In this document: positions 35,293 to 48,100 of the stretch, piece after piece
Position numbering within the stretch: position 1 is the first letter of the stretch
Layout of the letters: each line of letters starts with the position of its first letter
From: Rhypophila decipiens
Lineage: Eukaryota > Ascomycota > Sordariomycetes > Sordariales > Naviculisporaceae
Length of the DNA stretch: 64,000 nucleotides
Direction: 5' to 3'
Assembly: GCA_033297075.1 (NCBI GenBank)
Contig: MU858099.1
Span: forward strand, 145,654 to 209,653
The notes under the pieces: generated by a model
Databases searched by the model: none
What the model was told of the DNA's origin: nothing
What the model saw: only the letters and a program-made list of their open reading frames with translations
Position numbers and translations under genes: made by a program

Positions 35293-36047
35293 CTAAACCC
35301 GCAGGACAGCCAGGGTAAGAAAAGCGAGCCCGAGACCGAACAAGCGCGGGACAACCCTCTCGCCAGAAGCAAACGTGACCTGTGCAGGCGATGGGCTTCG
35401 GACGGACGACGTAGCCACAACCGTAACCGTAACCGTCGGGACACCCTCGGCGCTGGTAGGAGCAACTCCACTCATTGGGTCTCCTGCTGTGACAGAGCTG
35501 TCTGGTGCCGATCCATATCCATACCCAGGTCCGCCTCCGTTCGCTCCAGGAGCAGCATAAGGAGTCGGCTGAGGAAACTCCGAGCTTTCTTCCCAGACAG
35601 TGACGGTAAGCGGAGCACTCGAGTTGAGAGAGTAAAGCGAGTCCTCCTTCTGGTGGATGGCAACGGGCTTGCCAGCTTGCTGGCAGATGTATTGAAGAAC
35701 AGCCATGGCGATGTCTTTATTTGACGCATTGCACTCCAAATAGAGGCATGAAACGAAGTCGTTCTATCGCGGGAAAATGATGTCAGCAAACTGCTAAACT
35801 AACTCGAATCCTAACCATGGAGCAAAGTGGGATGACAAACCGAGGCAAAGTTGCTCAGCGGGCAGGCACACTCCACATTAGGGTACCCGAGCTGCTTCAA
35901 GCGCGTGGCCATGCAGGGGAAGCCACAAGGAGGATAGCTCGGACAATCGTTGACAGAACATTTGGTACGGTCCGAGGCGGCCATGGTCAGGATGGTCCAT
36001 GTCGCGAGGAAGGTCGTGACACCGAAGAGTGTCGATGTGGTCTTCAT
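35293..36047 (-). CDS. CFEM-domain GPI-anchored surface protein
   Basis: Two minus-strand exons, 36047-35841 and 35763-35293, encode 225 aa across a 77-bp intron (GTTTGT ... GATAG) that restores NFAS|NDFVSCLYLEC. Features in order: a signal peptide (residues 1 to about 24); a Cys-rich CFEM-like domain with PPCGFPC, VECAC, SCLYLEC and a last Cys in YICQQAG; a Ser/Thr/Pro/Gly-rich stalk; and a hydrophobic C-terminal tail (LFGLGLAFLTLAVLRV) typical of GPI attachment. CFEM proteins sit in the wall or membrane and some bind haem or act in surface sensing. Two extra Cys lie N-terminal (TKC, NDC). The usual third CFEM Cys is replaced (LGYPN) and the haem-linked Asp position before CxC is Glu, so haem binding is doubtful. 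Confidence 0.85.
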
Positions 36048-36579
36048 GTCGGCAACTAGAGGGATGGGCCGAAAGTCGTAAAACCCGAAAGCAAAGACGT
36101 GAGGCGACTTGAAGATTGCCGGGGGATCTATCTAACGAACGAAGAAAAACGAAGTCCAAAAGCTGTTGATGATTGCGGGTGTGATCGAAGATCGTAGTAA
36201 AGTAGACAAAGCTGGAATGGATCAAAAGAAAGAAGAAAAGATTGGGAGTTTAAATGGTGAGCAGTCCAGACCCACTCGGTGTAGGGAAGACGGGTACAGG
36301 AACGGAAGGTAGTCAAGATACAGTGGGCAGTGGGCAGGTTCGACTTGAATGGTATCAATTTTTTTTTTTAGCCGGGGCGTTCGAGATACTTCCTGCCGTG
36401 AAAGAGGACCGGCAAGCCCATGGAGTCTGGACCCCATTAGAAGAAGGGCACATTGGATCCTCTTCAAATGTCAATCCGCCATGATTCACCGAGGGTAGTG
36501 ACGATGAAAGTCAAAACGGAAAGACCCAAGTTTCGTGCAGAGGAGTACCTTTGTGATTTGTAAATCTGCTAACATGAAC
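36048..36579. other. Intergenic, promoter of the CFEM gene and 3' end of CMS1
   Basis: These 532 bp lie between two minus-strand genes. They should carry the CFEM promoter and the CMS1 3' UTR. No other feature is seen. Confidence 0.5.
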
Positions 36580-37523
36580 TCAGTAAAAGATCAGATCCAG
36601 AGGCTGATCCGGATCTGTATATCTGTCATTCAGCTCTTTCCTCGTCAGGAGCTTCACCAGAGGCATCAAGGTCTCCCGCATGTCCATGATACCTCTCTTT
36701 TTCTGATCAATGTGCGAGGCATCCACAATTATCCGCTTCACTTCGCCAGTTAACAAGGCATCTAACACCCGCTAGTTAGAAAAAAAATTGTTAGAGGAGT
36801 TATCGGGTTCTGTGTTTTGCCATACCATTCTCAATGAGGTCGATTAACCGCTGGGGTGTGCCAACTGCGACACCTGTGCGGTGATTCTTGAGGAATTTGA
36901 CTTGCTCCTCGACTTTGAAGTGTTTGGCGAACTGAATGAACCATGTTAAAAGCCAAGTTTTCCCCTGCCAAGTGGTAGGTAGGAACGGACTTACCAGTTT
37001 TCCCACTGGGCTATCTTTCGTCTGGAATTTTCGTACGGACCTCACCAGATTGGCGGCACGAAGTCCAGCACCAGTCACGATGATGGTGTGCGGTGAGCCT
37101 TTCGCTTTCGGTGCGCCCTCCAGCTTCTTCGCATCTTCAGCAAAAGCCTCCATGAATTCTGGCAGATTTTCCATCGAACGGGGCTTCTCCCATGAGGTTG
37201 TGTCCTTGATGGCGTTGCCTTTTCCCAGTTCATCTTCGTCAGCCACCACCACATTCAGCACAAAGCCCAACAGAAAGCATGGGCCGCCTACCTGAGATGT
37301 AAAGATCTGATAGCTCGACCGTGCTCAGATCGGTTCCGAATCGGGTTGTTTTCTGTGCGATATAGTCTGCCAGGAGTTGTCCATCCATGCGGGCGAATGC
37401 CAGGTTCAAGCCTGCCTCGGCGTCGAGATCTCCTTCGTCTTGTCTGACCTTCTTCTTCTTCTTCTTGCGTGATCCGCCATCGTCCTCCGATGGTCGTTTT
37501 CTGGATTTGGCCTCGGTTGCCAT
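36580..37523 (-). CDS. CMS1: Cms1-type ribosome biogenesis protein
   Basis: Four minus-strand exons (37523-37292, 37233-36995, 36931-36826, 36761-36580) encode 252 aa with exact phase. Cms1/CMSS1 proteins are helicase-like in fold and associate with the small-subunit processome in the nucleolus. The N-terminus is strongly basic (SRKKKKKKVR), suited to nucleolar targeting. Family segments follow: LSDLYIS, TTSWEKPRSMENLPEF, HTIIVTGAGLRAANLVR, VGKL|FAKHFKVEEQ, RTGVAVGTPQRLIDLIEN, and KRIIVDASHIDQKKRG near the end. No Walker A lysine is apparent, in line with a degenerate, non-helicase family. The ATG at 37523 is the first in frame. The intron 3 junction reads END|ALLTGE, where I would expect Gly; that junction is slightly less certain than the others. 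Confidence 0.87.
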
Positions 37524-38766
37524 TGTGTCGATCACTTTCTGTGAAGGTCTTTCAAAATTCTTATGCCTCTCCCGTCACGGAAGTCGAGAGTATTGCACTC
37601 TGAGCAGGGCCGAACTGTTTCGGTGTAATTTGCGGTTTGGCCAAACTCAAATGGCAGAAAGTATTGGTCCCAGATCGAGTGGTACTTTTCCGAGTGTTTT
37701 TCTGATCTCAAGGTTGTGTCAATTCACTGCTTCGGTTGTGAATTTGAGTTTGATGTTACGAAAATTTTGGGTTTACACCGTATCGACAGGAATTGACTGG
37801 CTGCCTATGTACTGTACGCACTGTATTTCGGTGGCATTGGTGGGGGAAATGCACGGTAAATGTGGGACCCTGCGCTTGCCCCACAAAATTTCACACAGTG
37901 CACAGTGCTTAGGTTTTATGCAGACTCGAGATTGAGCAGCCTCTCACTCTCGAAGAAAGTGAGAGATGGGCACAAATACAGAACGAAGATGCCGTCATGG
38001 AGAGAGTATGTGCCTGGGTGGTAAGGGCAACGTATTACTCATCCAACTGCCAGCCGGGCTCGGGTTGGTGAGCGTGCAACGAAGTCTTCTAGAAGTCTTT
38101 GTTCCTATCTTGCCCCAATGATAGACCGTCATCAAGTGCGATTGGAAGATCGCTGCGAGGGCCATACGTCGCTCGTTAACAATTACCTCATAGTTGGTGC
38201 TTGAAAAGTTTCGGCGTCATCTCAAAAATTCTCAAATTCCTGTCTACAGAAAGCAGCCCATGCTCGTCTATACAATCCTTTCTTTGACACACCTTTAAAA
38301 CTCCGTTCATACATGACGTTTATCCCCATCAGACGGCATGTGTTGTCCGTTGTGGGGTTTATAGTAACCTCCCGCACTTTGTTATCTCGCGCTACCTGCT
38401 GGACTTGTCATTCTTTCGTTTCATTGGGAATAGCCCTCCTGCTATCGTCGAACCCCCAATGATTCAGGCTCAAAGAAGGGTAGTAGCTACACAGTATGAC
38501 CCTCTGTTGTGGTCTATTTGATCTGTGTCTTTCAGATCCACGTACCTTCCTCCAGGTGTCATTGCCGGTTGACCCAGTATTTATACTTTTCACCCTTCAG
38601 TTCTTGGTTCTCAATATGCCCGATTGTTCCTTCCTCTGTCAGGTTATTTGACTGGGTTGTGGAATCAGTGACACGAGCAGGTTGGTGAAGCTTGAACACC
38701 ACGAAACTGGGCCAACAATATTACCTAATCCCCAAAGAATCATCATCCTCAGACTCGGTCGTCGAG
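37524..38766. promoter_or_regulatory. Divergent intergenic region between CMS1 and the PQ-loop gene
   Basis: These 1.24 kb must hold the promoters of two divergent genes. No coding sequence is supported and no specific element can be assigned. Confidence 0.5.
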
Positions 38767-40593
38767 ATGGCACCGCAGACGGATATTCCACTTGTAAGTG
38801 TTGTTCGCGCCTTCCTACAAGCCTCTATTTCCCTACAGTTGTCGACATGGGCGACTGGTGTGTGGTGAAATGTATGGGCCTTTCTCGGCCCCCTTCAACG
38901 AGCCGTTGGAGGTTGTGTATCAGTGATGCTTGTCGGGTGCTTCCTTCGACGCCGCCCCATTTACTGTGTATGCTGTGAAATGTGATCTATCATTTATTTT
39001 ACATATGGTACCGATTCGCTGACAGATTTCCGTTGTGATCAAGGCTGCGAACATTCTGGGGGTATGTCGAAACCTGTTCAGTTTCTTGGTGCTTTGGAGC
39101 TGTTATTGACTATGTCCATTTGTGATAGACGATCGGCACCAGTAAGTCAACTCTAGAGATTGCCCTTGATGACCAGGAAGTTGTTAACGTTGGCCTAATA
39201 GTGTAAGAGCTCGACTCTCATTCCCTTGGTGGTCATCACTAATCCCACCCACCATATTCTAGACTCTGGTGTGTCCAGGTAAGACCCAACTTTTTGGAAT
39301 GCTGATAGGGAGATTTCTTGGGCTAACAATTCTCCAGTTAATCCCTCAGATATGGACCAACTGGCGAACCAAGAAGACAGATGGCCTACCAGGGTCCATG
39401 ATGTTTCTCTGGGCGCTCTGTAAGTAAAGGCCAAAAAAAGGCAGATATCTGCATGTGTCACGACGAAATGAATACTCACACGCAGTCGAACTAGGTGGTG
39501 TTCCATTTGGAGCGTATAACGTAGTTCAAAACTTCAATATGCCCCTTCAGATCCAGCCACACTGCTTTATGGGCCTCTGTCTCGTCAGCTGGGCACAGAT
39601 ATTGCGGTACCACTATCGATGGCCTGTGTGGAAAGCATCTCTCGTGGGCTTAGTGGTCGCGTGCACATTTGCCGGTGTCGAAGTCGCCCTGATCCTCACC
39701 TTGAGGCCACTGTACGAGCGAGGCAACGACACTGGGATTATGGCTGTGGGCATTGTAGCCGCTGTGTTGCTCGCCGTGGGATTGTTACCTCCTTATGGCG
39801 AGATGTGGAAGCGCAGAGGTCGAGTAATCGGGATCAACTGGGTATGCCGTGCTCGAGATACCCAGCCATCACACTGAGGGAAACGCTAACCGATGTGTAT
39901 TCGCCGGCAGATATTTCTCTCGATGGACTGGTTTGGCGCCTTCTTCTCGCTGATGGCTCTAGGTGAGTTTTGTTGGTTGCCCGGACACGGGAGCGAGCAG
40001 TCGGGTCCCGTTGATCGGTCAAGAAGCAACTGCATGCTAACTGACCAAACCCCTGATTCAAAGTTGCACAACATACATTTGACATCTTAGGGGGTGTCCT
40101 CTACATTACCTGGTGAGTTCCTAGCTCGAATTCACATCCCAAGTGCATGCACTACACTGGGTGAAGCGACTGCCCATACCCTCCCGAGAGGTTAGGGGCG
40201 CCAAGCAAGCATATCACGGCATATGTTATATGCTTCGTGACGGGATGCTGACATCAGAGCACACCCACGGTTGATATATCACTGAGCGGACGCTGACCGG
40301 TCAATGTAAATATAAACAGTTGTGTCCTCGAGATCGGCATCTTCCTCTCGCATCTCATCTGGCTCATGCAGACACGACATATCCGCAAGGAAGCCGCCAC
40401 CCAGGGCAAGACGTTTGACGACGTTGCGGAAGAGTATGAAGCCGGCGGGTTGCCCTTTCGATTTGCCGAAAGAAAGAGGAAGACGAAGGGGCCAAAAGGG
40501 GTATCGCCTGCAGCCGAGGACAGTGAAATGGGCACCGCAAGTAGTCATGTTACAGATACGGGCCCTGCTGTGGACCTAGCTCATCAAAAATGA
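38767..40593 (+). CDS. PQ-loop repeat membrane protein with ten exons
   Basis: Exons 38767-38793, 39026-39061, 39129-39141, 39202 (one base), 39263-39278, 39338-39419, 39495-39841, 39911-39962, 40064-40112 and 40320-40593 sum to 897 nt, giving 298 aa. The first PQ motif is rebuilt as NILGTIGTILWCVQLIPQIW, then TNWRTKKTDGLPGSMMFLW and CGVPFGAYNVVQNFN. Six to seven hydrophobic helices can be seen, ending with CVLEIGIFLSHLIWLMQTRH, and the C-terminal tail is hydrophilic and presumably cytosolic. PQ-loop proteins include lysosomal or vacuolar amino-acid transporters and receptor-like members; the substrate here is unknown. The start MAPQTDIPL is followed by a 232-bp intron, and intron 9 is 207 bp. 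The single-base exon is needed to keep the frame and the first helix. Confidence 0.83.
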
Positions 40594-43500
40594 GAAGGCT
40601 AAATCAAGCAAGAAGGGACGAAATATATTCCTTGAACTTCCTGGACGGTCGATGCTGGGACCATGGCACTGAGCCGACCGCCGATAGAAGGTGAATCCAA
40701 GAGCAGCTGGAGGCGATGTCGTCCAAGCATCCCGGCTGATTTTGTGACACGATATAATGTGGCACTCGAATAACTTAGAATGTGCGTCGGTAACACCATG
40801 CTTCTCTTCGGGGCTATATGGCCGAGGTGTTGACATCATTACCGGGCAGAGGAAGCTGAAAGTCGGGGAGAAGGAGTCAATGAGCATCGAAGCTTAGCCT
40901 TGTCCCTCTGACAGATGACGGGTACAAATGGGAGTTTGCTGGCGATCCCATCAGTTGGCTCCCACCAGCAAGAAGATTGAGGGTTCATTGCTCCAGGACA
41001 AGGATGAGGAGAGCTCTGATGGCTGGTAACGTGGTTCCACGCCGCCTGGTCTTTCCTGCGGTTGGAACCCGATGCTGATACAGGTTGTATCCTCAGTGCA
41101 GCCAATTGCATATGTCATGAGTCAGATTCTCCAAGTTGGCTCTCGGGTTTTGTGCTGCTTCCTTTGGGTGAGGGTTTTTCGACAACGGCGGTGAAGGGAC
41201 CTGCGAATCCATGTCAGGAACATGAAGTGAAATATGACGTATTCTGAACCAAGGGCTGTCGGGAGCTGCCCGAGATTCCAGCCCCAGAATCCACTCAGGG
41301 GCTCAAACCCACAGCAGCTACAGCCCGTTCCAACGACAAAGCTGACATTTTGACATGCATACCGCGCTTCCAGGAGACGCTTCCCGAGCTTGATCGTTGG
41401 TGAACTGGACGGCTGGACCCCTGAATCACATGTATGATGTATTCCTCCCCAGATGGGCATGTCGGTGTACGACTGCTTACTCAACATGTATTGTGTACAA
41501 GCTCGTGAGCGTGACGCAAACCATGAGCCAGTCGGGGCGAGTCTGCCACACAGCGGACACTTTCTTAGAACTCGAAAGAGCGGCGGCAGTGTACTTGTAT
41601 TGTGCGAGGGAAACACGCAAGATACGAGCTGCGACGTAACCCGAACAAGGGCGGACAAGAGTCCAAAAGGGCGGGTCGATGCCCAATCGACATAGATGGT
41701 GAACTGTGACTTCCTCGGTCTAACCAATGTGTATGGGTGTTTGCTTGGCCTTGGTGGGGGGCCATCTGGTGAATTGCTTTTTTATTCTTTTTTTGTGCAA
41801 GCAGGTTGTTGCTTGTTTTCAATTGAAGTTGTCTCTCGTTAGGCGACAGACTCGGTAGATGTTATTCGGGTGGTACGGGATGGCCCCCGTCGATCGCTGG
41901 CGCATCATTCTCCTCGAGACATGAAGCCGAGAACATGATGCTGTTGGCTGTTTAAGACCTGCTCGTTGCTGGCCATAGGCGCTCCACTCAAATCCCAGAG
42001 ATTTTACTATTCACACTTCACAGGTTTTCGCGCGTTTCGGGGCCCTTGCGCTCTGGGCTGCATCTTGCAGAAACAACGCAGGGCAGGGCAAGACGTGTCG
42101 TAGGTGAAAATCTCAAGGTATTGATCGTGGCGGTGATAGAAGGAAGAAAGACGGGGGGTCACTGCGCCATGCCGCTGCAAGTCTGCGAGGTACTGCACAA
42201 GATATTTGTCTCGACGGAAGTGATGGAAGTGCCGCACATGCGGAATTCCTCACGGGAGACAAATCAGATCAAGAGATGTGTAGAATAGGAGTTCTGGCTG
42301 ACAGGTTGGCAGGTGCGGATAAGGTAACTCTCTTGGCCGGGGAAGCAGCCACTGCAGGTTGGAGGCCGAAGTCCAATCACGCCTCTTCAGTTCCGTCCGC
42401 AGTTGCACCTCTTCCCATCTGGGTATATGGTTCCCTACACAAGAAGGAATATGATGGAATCACTTCTGGACAGGATGATGCATCTGTGGATCAAGCTTTC
42501 CTCCGAGACAACTGACAGCCAGTGCCATCACAACCGTTCGGCCTGTCGTGCGCCTTCTTAGAAAAGAAACGGGAAAGAGCAACTCTACCAACCTTTGATC
42601 GTCTCGGGTGTTACGCCGTTGACTGCCTTCCGTGACTTTCAACCAGCCAATAATACTTGCTTATTAGCAGATGCCACCCAACCGACTTTAACTCGGTACC
42701 TTCCATATCTCGCTCCAGCTACCCGATTTTTACCACAGATTTCTGGCTTGGGCCCAGAGAGAATGATCTTCACAAAAGCGGCGAATTGGCTTGGGGGAGA
42801 ATGATGTCGGACAACTGCCTGTTTCTTCTTGGCTCGTTATGGGATGGCCTCACAAATATTCGGTTGTCTGCTGTGGCCATCAGTATCTGAACGATATGGC
42901 GTGGTCCCAGCTCTACGTACATACATACTCCGTACCTCAGCGCCTACAAACCGCATCTTGCCTGCGTGATCCACACAGCTCAAGCGCCCTGGCTCCGGAT
43001 TCGCTCGTGTTAGCGACGCAGCTACATTATTTGCTTTAGTAGCAGTCCTCCCAGCGTGCCGGTCATCGCAATTCTGGCCGCCCGGAACCGATGTTTGGTA
43101 CGGAATATTGCAGAGTGCAGACCCCAGAGACATATTCCGCGCTTTTATACCCTCCGCCGCTCCCAGCTTCCCAAGCTCCCCTCGAGCTACATCTGAGATC
43201 CCTTGGCCCCGTATCTCGACGTACACTAGGGCATAAATCTGACTGGAGACTACTGTACGTCTCGGTACGAAAATTATCTGATCCCCCGCCCGCCGTCGAC
43301 GCTCGGCCCTGCAGCGACTGCAAGTCGGCCACCGGTGCCCACCGCCCACCGCCCGGCACCCCCAACTGGCAACGTACGAGCAAGCCGGGACAAAAGGGAC
43401 CGTGGAAGGGACTGCTAGACTGCAGTTGCTTGAAGGCCAACCAATCCTTGGCTCGCTGGCTGGTCGACGGCTCAGTACCGAATGGAACATCTCCATCCAT

Positions 43501-43994
43501 AACCACACCATAGGTATCGCGGCCCACTAAAACGGCAGTGTCCACGCTTCAACCACCTGCGCCCCCCGCCTTTAGCCCCCAAAATTGTCCTAGCTACATT
43601 GTCCAGTACTGTACCCTGGGGCTGGGACGACACTCCCAGCAGATTCCGCCAAAGCTGCAAGAAAAAAAATTCAAGTCCTCCTTTTTTAGGAGTGCTAGCA
43701 CCTCCCTTTTCTCTCTCCTTTTACACCGAGGGCTTTTCTTGATCCCTCAACGGCCTAGCTATCTCTGCATGCTGCGACCTCTGGGTCTAGATCGTCGCAT
43801 CCGCCAGTCGGCGTTTTAGCAGGAGACGGTTGGAGTAAACTGTCGGAGCTTCAAGATCTGCGCGACCCGAGCCCGTCCGCGACCCCTATCCTCCGGCCAG
43901 CCTCAACACCGGAGCCTGAGACGGTTGAAGGACCCGAAACCCAACCAAGCACTCGTGCGGTCAGTAGTCCGGGTGAAACTTCATGTTGAGGACC
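40594..43994. other. 3.4-kb intergenic region, no supported gene
   Basis: This region lies upstream of the Rsr1-type GTPase gene. Long overlapping ORFs at 42837-43545 on both strands reflect local GC-rich sequence without motifs. The segment after 43660 is pyrimidine-rich and is probably promoter or leader. Confidence 0.45.
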
Positions 43995-45140
43995 ATGCCG
44001 AGATACGGTTATCAGCCTTGGTGAGCATACACAATACACCTTCTTATGCATATTCTTATACAATTTATTATACTTTCGGGTCCTGTGGAACCGTGCTGAC
44101 ATGACATAGCCGGGAATTTCATGTCGTCGTCCTGGGAGCAGGTTTGTACTCAGCCTTTTCCCCAACCTGACAGCCACCCACATCATGTGCCAGCCGCTGA
44201 CACTACGTGCTTATTTAAAGGTGGCGTCGGCAAGAGTTGTCTGACTGGTATGTGTTGCAAGAAGCTCTGAATAGCTTCACCAAATTAGACATCCCATATT
44301 GAGACACAGAGCTAACAGCCTTGAGCCAACAGCTCAGTTCGTGCATCAGGAATGGATCGAGAACTATGACCCAACCATTGAGGATTCTTATAGGACACAG
44401 CTCACTGTCGATGTAGGTCTCCTTTGTTTCTTTTTCCAAGAAATAAGACCATACTAACCTCTGTGCTAGGGACGACAAGTGATGCTGGAAATGTAAGAAA
44501 CACACATCATTATTTTGGCCTTTCATCTGACACCCGAATCCCAGCCTCGACACTGCTGGAGCAGACCAGTTCGGTAAGCGCTCTCTCGTCCGAAACTAGG
44601 CTTCAACAAGCCAGCCATTTCTGACATGTTTTACCAGTTGCTATGAGGGACCTGTATATGAAGACGGGCCAAGGGTTCCTTCTGGTGTTTAGTATTACTT
44701 CGCGAGCTTCTCTGGAAGAGCTGGTGTCTCTCCGAGACGACATCATCCGGATCAAGGATGATGAGAACATCCCAATAGTCATTGTCGGAAACAAGGCGGA
44801 CCTGACAGACCAGCGCGCGGTCGACCGAGCTCGAGCATTTGCCATCTCACAGCAATGGAATGCCCCATATTATGAATCCAGCGCAAGGACGCGGTGTAAG
44901 TCGATGATGTGGTCCAATCTCACTGCACGTGGACAAGCCATACTGATCATATCATGTACAGCCAATGTCGACGAGGTCTTTATTGATCTATGTCGCCAAA
45001 TGTTACGACGAGAAGATTATGTTGACGATTCACGTGAAAATGATCCTTATTACCACAAAGCCGACGACCCATCCTCGTCCAAGAGGAGACGAAGGCGGAA
45101 AAACAGGGACAATAAAGAGCACAAGTGCGTTGTTCTATGA
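43995..45140 (+). CDS. rsr1: Rsr1/Bud1/Krev-type Ras-family small GTPase
   Basis: Eight exons (43995-44020, 44110-44141, 44221-44247, 44333-44412, 44470-44492, 44545-44573, 44638-44895, 44962-45140) encode 217 aa with exact phase. The P-loop is GAGGVGKS (residues 18-25). Effector segment YDPTIEDSYR, switch II LDTAGADQF, NKAD and ESSAR (G5) are all present. The C-terminus has a basic run SKRRRRRKNR and the CaaX box CVVL, predicting geranylgeranylation and plasma-membrane binding. In fungi this class directs polarity and acts upstream of Cdc42/Rac modules. An in-frame ATG at 43983 would add four residues; the 43995 ATG has the better context (ACCATGC). Seven introns in about 1.1 kb is dense for a fungal gene. 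The residue matching Ras Gln61 is Ala69. Confidence 0.9.
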
Positions 45141-48100
45141 AACCTTTACGATGTGCCGTTCATGTTATCCCATCCCATCATCACCTTCATTTGTCTCTCC
45201 TTTCTCTAGAGTTTATTTCACGGCCCACCAAAAGATCATTGATTATATCACGACATACGGGGAGGCGACTGATGAGCATTGGATATATATCACCTTGTTG
45301 CATATTTGCTTTGTTGAACTCAGATTGGGGGCAAAACCGCTACACTGCCGCATATTATTTTTCTTGGTTTTCTGGAATTAGGATGGACTACGATCAAAAC
45401 GAAAAAGCTGTAACCGTCACGACGAAATGGAATCATGTATGACGACGGATGGGCAGGCATATAGGGATGGAGAGGGAAAAGAATACCCCAAAATACATAC
45501 CCCCTTTTTGGATGAAGTTAACAAAGACTCGAACAAAATTTGGCTCAGGCTTTTTTTCTGATGTATCTATCTATCTATTTACTTACCTTGGCTATATATA
45601 TTTTTTTGGATATGGGATATATAATTTTGTTCTACAGCTTTTCTTTTTCAGCGCTGGCTGGGCTGTACAATTTCCTCATATCATCCTTTCGTGATGGGTT
45701 TGTTCTTGCTGAACACCAAGACATTTTTGTGTCTTGAAGTTTATTTCGACCACCCTTTTTTCCCAGACGAAAGAGGCTACCCCGTACGTACTCCTGTTGC
45801 ACCAACACAGGGAGCCGCATAGGTTAACGCAACTTATCTACTTCAAATGGGACCTAGCTGCGCAGTTGTTGGTGGGTTTCAAGATGACAGAGTCGCCATT
45901 CACTCGACGTGATTATAGCATGAGCTGGGTATGGGACTATTAGTTGATGGGTTCAGATTCCAACGTGGCAACGGTAGTTTGGTTTGGTTCAAAATATATA
46001 ATAGACAAGAGATGGGAGAATACTGAGGTGACCCGAGAAAGAATGTGATAATATGCGTATGTATCTGGTAGGATTAGGGGTTCTCTGTGTGTGTATGTAT
46101 GCCATTGAAAGATGTCCTTGTGATCCTAACTTTATTTGAACGAGGATATAAATAGGAGCTACATAGATTAAAGACCTGATTATAGGTGCCTCTGCCATAC
46201 GAGTATGAGGGTTGTTTACTTTTGGAAATATATGATACTAACTTAACGGCTGGGCTGAACTTGCTTGGAGGACGGTTGGCTACCTACCTACCTACTGTTT
46301 ACAAAAACAAAACACATAATAACCAGCTAGCTATTCCTTTTGACAAAATATTGCCCAAGTGCCTAAAGGGCGAAAGAAGCGTCACTAGTTCTAGAGCTCC
46401 AATCTGAGGTGGTTGTAACTCTTGTTTATATGTAGAAAGCAATGATAAACGTCGACAGGGCTACAACATAATCTCAGATACCGCTGGTGAGATACTACCT
46501 AGTTAGTAGCCTTTCTGCGTCCCATAATGAAAGACGATCAGCCAAACTTTTTTCTACTCTGGCATGCTTGCATGAACTCATCCGATGTGAGGTTGAAGAT
46601 CCCAAAATAAAAAGGGGAAAGGGACAAACATATAATTACATGATTGACATGTAAGCAATTATTTTCCTACGGTTTGTATTTAACGTATTAATTATCAAGT
46701 TCAAATATTTAGAAGCAGGCCCTCGCTTAGTTTTACCAGCAGAATATTTTATATAGAACATGCTTCTTTCTAGCATAGCATCGTCCATATTCCCTCTCGA
46801 GAATCGGAATGTTAGCTGGAGAGTTTCTGCCGTTTGATTTCAGCTCGTATATATAATTAACCCAAGTATTAGATGCTTAAAGTCAACAAGGAGAGCGCAA
46901 GTTTATGCAGTTATGGAGAACAAGAAGAACCACCGTTTTGAGAAAAAAAAATGGAAGAGGTTGTTCTACGGACAAAGTTTTAACCCGGAATCCGTCTTGA
47001 ATATACAGCATGGAAGCATATATATATATGCTTCTTACAATTCCAAGTCAAGCTTATCGCTGTGGACGCAGCGGCTTCTCCATGTATTTCTTGGTGCCGT
47101 TTGGTCTACGATTTAGACGACGGAAAGTCTACGAGAGCGGATGGTTATCTATCTGGGCATGTTTTAAACCGCTGTTATCAGAGGCGTGAAAACATGTTGT
47201 ACCTATAGCGAGGTAGAGACAAACCCAGAGAGAGTATCACGTGTACCAAGCAACAGCGAGGTTTTGATCAGGCCCGGGGAAGCCTCATCTGCTATTCGAG
47301 ATATTTCTGATGTTTGTTGATATGGTGCCCTGGAGCCTGATGATGGGATGGTGGTTTTGCATCAAGGGTCTCGAAATGATGGCGGTGATGGCTCTTTATC
47401 ATGGACCGGAACGTGGAAAAACTTCTTTCCAGCCGAACCTTGTGTAAGTACCCAGTCTTCTTCATTAACCTGAAACGGACAAGTAGTCGAGAAGGAAGGG
47501 TGTGAAGCTTCTACGGATTCTACATGTATGAGGAGCCGGAAGAGGGTATGCCATCATCCGAGACGAGTCGTCTCCTTTCCTGCTAATATCCATATTTGCA
47601 TACGAATTCCACGTATCGATTTGTGTACCAAATGGGAGAAAGATGGCAAGAGTGACCGGCGTCGTGGGATGGAGCCACAGCATACATACTCCCATATGAT
47701 ATATCCGTACCCGGTGAGGTTGATTCGACCATGAATCCAAGTTGATTGGAGATCTCAAGCAGCGACCCGAAACGTGTTTAATAGCAGTGAGTGTTTTCGT
47801 TGGAAGACTTGCAGAATATAGACCCATCTTACCGAGAAAGACTAGATGCCAAAGTGAAGACAACATTGGGATGGACCATATCAATCAGCCCTGACACCAA
47901 ATGGAACCATGGACGATGTGTCTTTGGCTTGTATCCGAACTTGTGTTTCGTTTCATCAGGAGAAGACGAGATGTTTATCCCATGTCTCAGGATCAACGAC
48001 TGTGCGGTAAAGTTGACGATAGGATGGAGTTCAGTTTGCGCTTTGAACCTGGTTCTCCTGTCCAGTGTTTGGTGTACGACTCCGTATGGAGACCCCGACG

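Noticed and set aside
39142..39202. Reading intron 3 of the PQ-loop gene as exon
   Set aside because: It is open and in frame, but it would insert 20 mostly polar residues between T and V of the conserved first PQ helix, and the interval has full intron signals. It is kept only as a possible retained-intron isoform.
42837..43545. Overlapping ORFs of 140-224 aa on both strands
   Set aside because: Both strands are open only because the region is GC-rich. The proteins are Arg/Ser/Pro-biased with no motif and no splice extension.
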